NCBI GenBank assembly: GCA_022457065.1
Contig: JAJGBQ010000006.1
Coordinates: forward strand, 1,984,001-2,048,000
Length of the DNA stretch: 64,000 bases
Direction: 5' to 3'
From: Curvularia sp. ZM96
Lineage: Eukaryota > Ascomycota > Dothideomycetes > Pleosporales > Pleosporaceae
Every line of letters begins with the position of its first letter. The first letter of the stretch is position 1. The notes below the pieces were generated by a model. That model worked only from the letters and a program-made list of their open reading frames with translations. It was not told the DNA's origin and ran no database searches. Position numbers and translations under genes: made by a program. Below, one piece after another: positions 1 through 10,233 of this stretch.

Positions 1-1582
1 AAAGCACGGCGACCTCGGAACTCGCGATTTCGTCATCGCCGTACCAAGTCGACGCCGTCTACGCTCCAGCCAAGCCACAAGGCGGACATGCTAAAAGGTC
101 TGCTGGTGATTGCTAGTTGCTTTGTCCTAATGCGTTTCGATGCGAGTCGCATGTACCATGGCATTCGCGGGCAGTCGGCTATCAAGCTCTATGTCATCTA
201 CAACGTTCTCGAAGTCTGTGACCGCCTTTTGTCTGCCATGGGCCAGGACGTCCTCGAGTGCCTTTTCTCTCGGGAGACTCTTGATCGAAACCCTGACGGC
301 AGAAGCAAAGTCCTTCGTCCACTTGCCATGTTCTCGCTCGCTCTTGTGTATACCGTGGCCCATGCGACCGCTCTCTTCTACCAGGTCATTACACTAAACG
401 TGGCAGTCAACTCGTACTCGAATGCCTTGCTGACACTGTTGATGTCCAACCAGTTTGTAGAGATCAAGGGCACTGTGTTCAAGAAGTTTGAGAAGGAGAA
501 TCTGTTTCAGATTACCTGCGCAGACATAGTCGAGCGCTTCCAGCTGTGGCTCATGCTCCTCATCATTGCCATGCGCAACGTCGTCGAAGTGGGTGGTCTC
601 AGTATCCAGAGCAGCGAGACTTCGTGGACGGCTATGTTTACGGGATCTGCTAATGCTTCGACTGGAACTGCGTTCAAGGCCTCGAGCATCATACCCATGA
701 GCTTCACCATCTTCCCAAAGTATATTGCCCAAGTGCTCAACCCGTTCTTGTTGGTGCTGGGCAGCGAGATGTTTGTCGACTGGCTCAAACATGCGTATAT
801 CACAAAGTTCAACCAGTACAAGCCTGAGGTGTACAGCAAATTTCTCGATGTACTAGCAAAGGACTACTATTCGAATGTAAGAGCTCTACAAACCACATTT
901 CATTTAGACACCTGGACCAACTAACGATACACAGGCCTTTGCCGACGCAGACTTAACACGACGACTGGGCCTCCCCGTCATACCACTCTCCTGCCTCTTC
1001 GTGCGCGCCGCAATCCAAACCTACCACATGTTCATCGCCCTCCACATGCCAGCGCCCCTTCACGCAACCACGACCTCCCTCACCGAAGACGCCAGCTCCT
1101 CGCCCGCCACCACTGCCGCCCTCGCACACATCGACCACGTCTTCCGCCGCGCCCTCGGCCGCTCCTCGTTCGGCGCCGGCCTCGCCTCCAAACCATGGTA
1201 CCACCCCTTTTCCTACACGCTCGACGACGTCATTGCCGCCTCAACCATGCTCCTCGTCTTCCTCGTCATCTACCTCATCCTCCTCGCTTTCAAACTCCTG
1301 CTCGGCATGATGCTTTTATCTGTCAGTCGAAACCGGTACCACGGGATGCAGGAGCGCGAGAAAATGAACGTAGAAACGGGAGGAAAGCGTATAGGCGGAT
1401 GGGGCGTTGTGGATGTGGATGAGGAGAAGAGGAAAGTCATATATGAGGATGATCCGGAGGCCCTAAAGAGGTTGAGGGAGAGGGACGAGAAGAATAGGAG
1501 GAAGGAGGCAGAGGAGAGGGAGAGGGGGACTGGGTTCGGGCATGTGAGTCGGTATGCGATGGTTGCGAAGAGGATCTGGTAG
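1..1582 (+). CDS. TAPT1/Emp65-like (DUF747) multipass membrane protein, 5' end missing
   Basis: The gene runs in from the left edge; its frame is open from base 1. Two exons are visible, <1-876 and 935-1582, split by a 58-nt intron with GTAAGA at 877, CTAAC branch site and ACAG at 931-934. The exon joint falls between codons. The visible protein matches the fungal TAPT1/Emp65 family: an LKGLLVIASC membrane segment, then MRFDASRMYHGIRGQSAIK, SNALLTLLMSNQFVEIKG, and FEKENLFQITCADIVERFQ. Several hydrophobic segments follow, and a basic/acidic tail ends at AKRIW. The yeast relative (Emp65) works with Slp1 in the endoplasmic reticulum to protect newly made membrane and luminal proteins; human TAPT1 is linked to cilia. 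A role in ER protein homeostasis is inferred from the family. The N-terminal part, usually long and poorly conserved, lies outside the window. Confidence 0.93.
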
Positions 1583-2027
1583 TGTGGGTGTTGCTTGTTT
1601 ATAAGAAAGGGAAGTTTGGGTGTAGGGTTGTAGAGACTAGGAAATGATTAGAATGGATAGATTAGTCCTTTTTAAGAAGATGGAACCTAGAGTCATCTCG
1701 TCAAACGTCCCTATGCCCTGATCATTTTAACATCTCCCCTTGTTAATGACAATACACGGTTTTCCACATCCACAAGTCATGAAAAGAAGAATGTTCATCT
1801 CCTGCTTCCCCCCCCCCGTCATTTTCTACACAAACTTCACTCTGCAGTAATTTGGCCTTACTGCTGTACCAAATCCCTCTCTCCCTTCTCCTTTTCCCAA
1901 CACCGTTATATTTACACACACTTTTTTCCCTTCCCCATTCTTCTTCTCTCCCACTAACTGCTCCTCCTAGGAAGAAAACAATAAACAATAAACCGTCATG
2001 TTACGGGGCAACAGCCCATCTGCAATC

Positions 2028-2044
2028 CCATCCATCCATCCATC
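2028..2044. repeat. (CCAT)4 microsatellite
   Basis: Four tandem CCAT units in non-coding DNA downstream of the TAPT1-like gene. Short and probably without function, but a possible length-polymorphic marker. Confidence 0.8.
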
Positions 2045-4631
2045 GAACGAAAGCGTGGGAGTTGCTCTCAACGCCGGTTACGACACACTTTGTTTGTTTG
2101 TTCCAAATTCCGAGTCTCTTCTTCCTCTGATTCTGTGTACCAGTATTCACGCTTTCGCTCAGATCTGGGAGAAAAAAAGGAAAACGGGGGAATGGGTGGT
2201 GGGCGGATAGCTTTTGGTGTATTACTTGGTATCCTGGATTTAATGAGTGAGATTGGAAAATCCAAATTGGTGGCGTAGGTATGATTCACGGTGTGTGCGT
2301 TGTTGGAAATAAAGATGGTGTGGTGATGGCGGGTTCATGCAAGAGTGACTTCGTTTCTGATGGTGCGAGGTTACCGGATGTGAATAGGAGAACGCGGTGT
2401 CGGTAAGTGGTTGGGAGTGAGGATGGAGTCTGGTAGGGGAATGGCGAGGGGGACTTGGTGGATTGAGGGTGGTTTGGACGTAGACGTGTGAGTATGTCCC
2501 AGGTTCTTCTACATAGTCGACTCCGATAACTGCTGGCTGCTACCGCGAGAATTGATATTGAGAGTTCATTCTTTCAACGGTACGTGTGGACCGCTTTGAA
2601 ACTGCCGCGTGAGCATGTACGGAGGGATAGAGCAATGGGAACTGGTGGGAAGGGCATGTAGGAGGGAAACGTTGATTGGTTGATTAGTCGGTTGATTAGT
2701 GAAATTGTTAGCAAGGGCATGAGGTTTTCATGTTCGTGGGATGTTGGATTCTTGGCGCGAGGTGTAGAGCGTGTTTGAATGAACAAAATGGTTGGGTTCA
2801 GCGGCTTAACAATTTCATGGTAGTAGGCGTGGCAGTGGAAACGAAAGCTCATTCCTATAATTCATTTTAGCACGCTTTGGCTGGTTTACATGTTATCCAG
2901 CTTTCCATATTTGGAACAGCACGTTTTTATGCTACCTTAGTCATTGTGACAAGGGTAAGGCCAGGTTCGAATGCCTGACAGAACGGGGGTTGACCCGTGC
3001 GTAGTTCCCGAACCAGTGGTTTTTCTTTTTCTTACCAGCGCCACGTGAGAAGAAGCGGCAGTTTCCGAGCGCACTCCCGAGCAGTTATCTTTTCCTCTTA
3101 GAGCCTGGCTGTGTATAAGATGCGCAAATGCACGCATTCCCACTGTCATGTCTCGGTAGCATCTTGCTGCAACGGCCGTTGCTCCCGTAAGACGGTACAG
3201 ACCATGTATTCTAAGATTTTGGGTTCCGAATAAGTGCCTTGAGGAGGAGGTTCCACGATCTTTTGCTCGCCGTTGCGATAAGCTCGTATGCAGAGCCTGG
3301 CCGGCGGAGGGTCGGTGGGTCGGTGGGTCGGGATGTCGAGTTTGTCGGGCACCGAGGTAAGCAGTGTATATAAATGCTGCCTGCCCTTGAGATGCTGCAG
3401 AATTGGTACTCTTCTCTTTCTTTGTTTCTCATGGTATACTGGAGTCGAGGCTGGCGAGGTGGGTAATATCGCAAGCGCCTATGATGTTGCGCATGTTTGC
3501 GCGGGTTCCGACGCCTTTCCCGAGCAACAGGGTAAAGATATTGCAGTATGCAGTGAGACAGCTCAGTCTTCAGGCGGACAGCAACTCGCACCAAGGCAAG
3601 TAAGCAGCTGGGCCGCCTGCAGAAGGATGGCGGGCGAGATATACGGTGTCAGCTTCTACAATATTGACTATCAGGGTACATGCAACCAGCCCCGAAATAG
3701 GCCCACCGCGTCGCTGTTCTCATGCCCCAATCGCAGAAATTGTTGATTGGGGGACATACGAAACGTCGTAATTATGAGTGGAGCCGGAAGCTTTTGAACA
3801 GATTGCCGTGACATGGTAAGGCTGAAGGAGTGGTTTTGCACACGCAAGATACATGTCTCGGAATGAGTAGTATCCGCTGCCGTGCTGCGCTAGCAATCGC
3901 ATCCGAAAATGCGGCTCGCCCAACCGAAACGGGACCCAACACCGGCCAAACACCGGTCCACATCACGCTTTGGCACCCACCAACTTCACCCTGAATCACC
4001 GCAAATTTCGTCCGTGGCAATTGTTCTAGCGCTGTCGTTCGGCTCGGGAAGCGGACCCAGACGAAGGGGGAACGCGTCGATCGATGGGGAAAGAAAAGAA
4101 AGATACGAAAGAGATGGACGACGTCAGGTTCTGCTAGCCGAGCTCACTAGGCTGACTGCAAGCAGCCTCTCAGGTGTGCAGTGCTAGGTTGTGAGCACTG
4201 CAGAATGCGAGGCACTTGGTTTTCCTCCTTTGGGCGTTCAATAGGCTGCTCAGCGCATTCGCTTTCCGCTCCGCCTAGCTGAGGAGGGCAAACGGGCGGG
4301 CTAGACGGGGACTTGGCGAAGCCACAAAAGAGCGTATTGCACTTGGCGGAGGGCCGGACAAATGGGAACGGAAGAGCGTGCAACGCACAACTCCCACGCT
4401 ACACCTCCAGTACCAGCACGGCGGCGGTTGTCGGGGAGTACGGGCGGGACGTGGGATGTATTGCGACATCAGCCGCGCGAGAGAATCGGATACGGCGTCA
4501 GCAGAACGCAAGGCGTGCATGCTCAGGGCTACCGCCACGCGCATTTTGTCCGGGCCCACTCGACCTTGATGGCGAAACGGTGACCCAGGCAACATTCGAG
4601 AAAGCGACGTTGCCGTAGCGAGGCGGCTCTG

Positions 4632-4636
4632 ATTGG
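4632..4636 (-). promoter_or_regulatory. CCAAT box (reverse) of the ABC transporter promoter
   Basis: ATTGG lies about 315 bp before the chosen ATG at 4950, in the context GATTGGCTGG. CCAAT boxes bind the fungal HAP/CBF complex and are common in promoters. The match is only five bases, so its function is unproven. Confidence 0.35.
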
Positions 4637-4949
4637 CTGGACGACTCCTCGGGCGAGCGTATACATCGTATCGCTTGCGGGCGGCCATGCTGTTTTGGCT
4701 GCAAGCGAGCCTCCGTTGCCCGCTGGACTAAATCCCATCCTTTTCTGGGGCGCGGCCTAGGCTGCCCTCATTAGCTGTTGCTGCTGCTCCTCCTACTTTG
4801 GGTCATTATACATATGTCCCCTGACATCGCGTGTTTTTTTTCCTGCCTACCTTCTCTTACTCCCTTTTTAGTACCTCCTTCTTTGCCTGCCTTGTACTGT
4901 ACTTTACACAGACAGTCTTTGGCCATTGAGTGGCGATACCTCGGCCGCC

Positions 4950-7900
4950 ATGAGCCTAGTCGGTAATTTCACCTCCAACTTTGATCGGGAGGCTGTATCT
5001 GGCGGCGCCCCATCACCAGAGATGAGGGCCGAACAGCAACGCCAGCATTATCACGACGACGAGCGGGATCCCCAGGCTGCTGAGTCAGATGCTTCCACCA
5101 TAGCAGCTGGCGAGGGCTCGCCGCCAAGTCAGCACAACCGCCCTGACCACAAGAACGCCTCTCATAACACACGTGACGACGACGAGATTGCCGAGAACAT
5201 GCGGAGAGAAGATGCAGTCCACCAACTTGCCAGACGACTGACTGCCCAGAGCCAGCAATCTTCATCACAAGCAAATCCTTTCAACGCACCCCCTAACTCG
5301 GCCCTCGATCCCAATGGCGAGAACTTCAACGCTCGTGCCTGGACAAAGGCTATGCTCAATCTGCAACTTCAAGACGAGAATGCACCGCCCGTCCGAACGG
5401 CTGGTGTTGCTTTCCGCAACTTGAACGTCCATGGTTTTGGTAGCGACGCAGATTACCAGAAGAGTGTTGGCAACGTTTGGCTCGAGGGTCCCAGTCTTGT
5501 CAAGAAGCTCATGGGCAACAAGGGCCGCAAGATCAACATTCTGCAAAACTGCGATGGTCTCGTCGAGGCCGGCGAGATGCTGGTTGTTCTAGGACCCCCT
5601 GGATCCGGTTGCTCGACCTTCTTGAAGACCATTACTGGCGAAACACACGGTTTCTTCGTCGACCAGAATTCACACATCAACTACCAGGGTACGTCTTCTA
5701 TTTCTCAATTACGCCTCCATGATTTCTAGTTTGCTCACTACAAGCAGGCATCAGCCCAGAGCTTATGAACAAGAACTACCGCGGAGAGGCCATCTACACT
5801 GCCGAAGTCGATGTCCACTTCCCCATGATGACTGTTGGAGAAACCCTCTACTTTGCTGCTCAAGCTCGCCGTCCAAGACACATTCCAGGCGGCGTCAGTG
5901 TACAACAATACGCCGAACACCAGCGCGATGTCATCATGGCCTTGTACGGCATCTCCCATACCCTCAACACTCGTGTTGGAAACGACTTCCTTCGCGGTGT
6001 CTCCGGTGGAGAGCGAAAGCGTGTCACCATTGCCGAAGCATCTCTCAGCAGAGCACCCCTGCAAGCTTGGGACAACTCAACCAGAGGTCTCGACTCTGCA
6101 AACGCCATCGAGTTCTGCAAAACCCTCCGTATGGAGACTGAGATCAACGGCAGCACTGCCTGTGTCGCCATCTACCAGGCGCCTCAGGCAGCCTACGATC
6201 TCTTTGACAAGGCGCTTGTTCTCTACGAGGGCCGGCAAATCTTCTTTGGTAAGACGACAGACGCAAAGGCTTTCTTTGTCAACATGGGCTTCCACTGCCC
6301 TGACCGCCAAACGGATGCCGATTTCCTAACCTCCATGACCAGTCCGTTGGAGCGTATCGTTCGCGAGGGTTTTGAGGGTCGCGTTCCCCGCACTCCTGAC
6401 GAGTTTGCGCAGCGCTGGCTGGATTCTCCTGAGCGAGCAGCTCTCCTCAGAGACATCGAAGCCTATGAGCAAAAATACCCCATTGGTGGCGAGGCCAGCC
6501 AGCGCTTCAAGGAGTCGCGCCAGCTTCAGAAGGCAAAGGGTCAACGGGAGTCATCGCCTTACACCCTCTCTTACATGGACCAAATTAAGCTTTGCCTATG
6601 GCGAGGCTTCGTTCGATTAAAGGCCGATCCCAGTATCACCGTTACTCAGCTCGTCGCGAACTCTATCATGGCTCTCATCATCTCGTCCGTCTTCTATAAC
6701 CTCCAGCCCACGACGACAAGTTTCTATTCTCGATCCGCTCTCCTCTTCTTCGCCATCCTGATGAACGCATTCGGTTCCGCGCTCGAAATTCTAACCCTCT
6801 ACGCACAACGTCCCATTGTCGAGAAGCACTCACGCTACGCCCTATATCACCCATCTGCCGAGGCTTTTGCCAGTATGTTGACGGATTTGCCCTATAAGAT
6901 TATCAACGCCATTACATTCAATCTCGTCTTGTACTTTATGACGAACCTGCGAAGGGAACCGGGCAACTTCTTCTTCTTCGTCCTCATCTCCTTTACGCTC
7001 ACGTTGGTCATGTCCATGTTCTTCCGGTCCATTGCCGCTTTGTCGCGCTCCCTAGTGCAGGCATTGGCACCCGCTGCCATCCTTATTCTGGGTCTAGTCA
7101 TGTACACTGGTTTCGCCATTCCTCCGAACTACATGTTGGGATGGTCCAAGTGGATTCGCTATATCAACCCTGTCAGCTATGGATTTGAGGCGCTCATGGT
7201 CAACGAATTCCACAACAGGCAATTCGAATGCACCGACTACATTCCTACTAGCGCTGGTCTTCCGGCTCTCAGTGCATATGACAACATCTCTGGTCCGCAA
7301 CGAGCTTGCCGAGCTATCGGGTCCGTTCCCGGACAGACGTACGTTGAAGGCGATGCTTACATCAACTCTTCCTTCAACTACTACGCCAGTCACAAGTGGC
7401 GTAACTTCGGAATCATGTGGGTATTCATGTTCGGTCTCATGTTTGTCTACCTCGCTGGTACGGAGTACATTACCGCCAAGAAGTCCAAGGGTGAGGTCCT
7501 TGTTTTCCGTCGTGGCCACAAGCTCGCCGCTCCTAAGAGCAAGTCACAAGAGGACCTTGAAGCTGCTGACCCCGGACGCAACGTTACTGTGCAAAACGAC
7601 AACTCGGACAACATCGCCATTATTGAACGCCAAACCGCCATCTTCCAGTGGGAAGACGTGTGCTACGACATCACGATCAAGAAGGAGCCTCGTCGAATTC
7701 TCGATCACGTTGATGGATGGGTCAAGCCTGGTACTCTGACTGCGCTCATGGGTGTTTCGGGTGCCGGTAAAACAACCCTTCTGGACTGCCTGGCTACACG
7801 TACAACCATGGGTGTGATTACCGGTCAGATGCTAGTCGATGGCAAGCCTCGTGATGACTCTTTCCAGCGCAAGACAGGTTACGCTCAACAACAGGATCTC

Positions 7901-9833
7901 CATCTGTCCACCTCGACCGTTCGCGAAGCCCTCATTTTCTCTGCTGTCCTACGTCAACCTGCACACGTCTCTCGTCAAGAGAAGGTTGAATACGTTGAAG
8001 AAGTCATCAAGCTTCTGGAAATGACAGAGTACGCTGATGCTATCGTCGGTGTACCTGGTGAGGGTCTCAACGTCGAGCAACGAAAGCGTCTTACTATCGG
8101 TGTGGAGTTGGCTGCTAAGCCTGCGCTCCTTCTCTTCTTGGACGAACCTACCTCTGGACTGGACTCTCAAACCTCCTGGGCTATCCTGGACCTTCTCGAC
8201 AAACTGAAGAAGAACGGACAGGCTATTCTCTGCACTATTCACCAGCCCAGTGCCATGTTGTTCCAACGCTTCGATCGTCTTCTGTTCCTGGCCCGTGGTG
8301 GACGTACTGTCTACTATGGAGATATTGGTGAAAACTCGCAAATCCTTGTCGACTACTTTGTTCGCAACGGCGGCCCTCCATGCCCACCTGATGCCAATCC
8401 CGCTGAGTGGATGTTGGAAGTCATCGGCGCTGCTCCTGGTTCGCATACTGACATCGACTGGCATCAGACTTGGCGTCAATCCCCTGAATATAGGGAGGTC
8501 AAGCGACATCTCGCTGAACTCAAGTCTAAGCGTGGACAGGCTGAGGCACTTCAGCGTACTCAGTCTGCTCAGAAGCGAGAGGACAAGGCTGCCTACCGCG
8601 AGTTTGCTGCGCCCTTTGTGGTTCAGCTCCGCGAGACATTGGTTCGTGTCTTCCAGCAATACTGGCGCACACCTTCCTACATCTACTCCAAGACCTTCCT
8701 CTGTGTTCTCTCGGCCCTTTTCATCGGTTTCTCGCTCTTCCAAATGCCCAACACCCAGACTGGACTCCAGAACCAGATGTTTGGTATCTTCATGTTGTTG
8801 ACCATCTTTGGTCAATTGGTCCAGCAGATCATGCCGCATTTTGTCACCCAGCGCGCCTTGTACGAGGTTCGTGAGCGACCCAGCAAGGCATATTCCTGGA
8901 AGGCATTCATGATCTCCAACATTGTTGTCGAACTTCCCTGGAACTCTCTTATGGCTGTGCTCATCTTCTTCTGCTGGTACTACCCGATCGGTCTCTACAA
9001 GAATGCCGAGTATACCGACGCCGTCACCCTTCGTGGTTTCCAGTTGTTCCTCTTTGTCTGGATGTTCCTCCTCTTTACCTCGACCTTTACGCACATGGTC
9101 ATTGCTGGTATGGATCACGCCGAGACTGGTGGCAACGTGGCCAACTTGATGTTCTCGCTCTGCCTGATCTTCTGCGGTGTCCTCGCACAGCCTTCCCAGT
9201 TCCCTCGCTTCTGGATCTTCATGTACCGCATCTCACCGTTTACATACATGGTGTCTGGTATGTTGTCTGCTGGTCTTGCCAACAGTGTGGTCAACTGCGC
9301 TCAAAACGAGCTCATTCACTTCGACCCGCCCCAAGGCCAGACTTGCGGCGAATACATTCAGCCCTGGATTGCGGTCTCTGGTGGCAAGATGCTAAACCAG
9401 AATGCTACAAGCAACTGTAACTTCTGTGCTATCGAGGACACCAACGTCTTCCTCAACAGCATCTCATCCTCCTACTCCGACTTTTGGCGTAACTTTGGGT
9501 AAGTCATCCATCTTTCAATATCTTATCGAAGCATTACTAACGAATAAATGTAGCATCCTCTGGGTCTATGTCATCTTTAACATCGCGGCCGCGCTCACCT
9601 TCTACTACCTCATCCGTATGCCTAAGCCCAAGAAGGAGAACAAGAAGGAAGCCAGCCCAAACACAAATGCAGCCAACGCAACAACGGCCGATGAGCCTTC
9701 ACGCGCTGGTAGCAGCCACAACTCCGAGTCTGGTCACCAGGGCGAGAAGAATGGCGAGACTGCTCGCTATGCCTCCATCACTGGTGCCAACACCCCCCCA
9801 CAACAACCCACCGACATATCGGAGAAGATATAA
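4950..9833 (+). CDS. Full-size PDR/CDR1-type ABC multidrug transporter
   Basis: Three exons, 4950-5688, 5748-9498 and 9554-9833, encode about 1589 aa, the usual size for fungal pleiotropic drug resistance pumps. The layout is (NBD-TMD)x2. NBD1 has the degenerate Walker A GPPGSGCST near residue 215, where Cys replaces Lys as is normal for fungal PDR proteins, then VSGGERKRV and AWDNSTRGLD. NBD2 has a canonical Walker A GVSGAGKTT (about 917), a degenerate signature LNVEQRKR, and Walker B LLFLDEPTSGLD. Two blocks of about six membrane helices follow the NBDs. Such proteins sit in the plasma membrane and use ATP to export azoles, plant toxins and other hydrophobic compounds. The N-terminal 130 residues are polar and variable. 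I chose the ATG at 4950; the frame is open upstream to a TTG only. Close relatives include CDR1-like pumps of plant pathogens. The substrate cannot be told from sequence. Confidence 0.97.
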
Positions 9834-10233
9834 AGCCATTTTCTGTCTTCATGTTCTCAATTCGGCTTGTTCTCAAAAAGCCTATGATTTTCAAGCTTCC
9901 TACTTTTCCAATGTTTAGATTTGTTGTTAACTCATAACGCTCAAGCGCTGAGCTACACCTTGTTCTTGTCAATTTAAGTCTTTTGTATATAGTGAACATT
10001 AGAGCACGATATAACTCGGCAACGTTAATAATACTTAAAATGACCCAAGAATAAATGCACTTGCTTTGTTGAGGAGAAACATGCTCTTTTGGTAGTGCCA
10101 ATACAAGAGGTGGCTAATTACTCGATGACGCATCAGCATAATCCAGGCATCATTTCGCGCTAGTGACCCCTCGACGCGTTCGCGTCTCCTGTACCTCGAG
10201 ATTTATGGTTATCGATTGCTCCGTCACCACATC
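9834..10233. other. Intergenic: transporter 3' end to next promoter
   Basis: About 400 bp, fairly AT-rich, between two genes in the same direction. It must hold the 3' UTR of the ABC gene and the promoter of the next one. I see no gene or strong motif in it. Confidence 0.6.

Larger units (their letters stand above)
1583..4949. other. Long intergenic region upstream of the ABC transporter
   Basis: About 3.4 kb without a convincing gene. Short open frames exist on both strands (for example + 3288-3746) but show no family signature and no splice-supported extension. A (CCAT)4 tract lies at 2028-2044. The right end looks like a promoter: an ATTGG (reverse CCAAT) at 4632-4636, a TATA-like TCATTATACATATG near 4803, and a pyrimidine-rich run from about 4831 to 4895 just before the transporter start, as is common near fungal transcription starts. 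Confidence 0.6.

Noticed and set aside
2930..3010. tRNA-like T-arm (GGTTCGAAT) near 2965
   Set aside because: The five-base stem around the loop does not pair (position 61 is not C), and no D-arm or acceptor stem is found.
3288..3746. Plus-strand frame of 152 codons in the long intergenic region
   Set aside because: No domain, no clear signal peptide followed by a consistent Cys pattern, and no splice-supported extension. A small secreted protein is not excluded but is unsupported.
7949..9118. Open minus-strand frame of 389 codons inside the ABC transporter
   Set aside because: It is antisense to a well-conserved coding exon. Its openness follows from the codon use of the sense gene, and it shows no domain.
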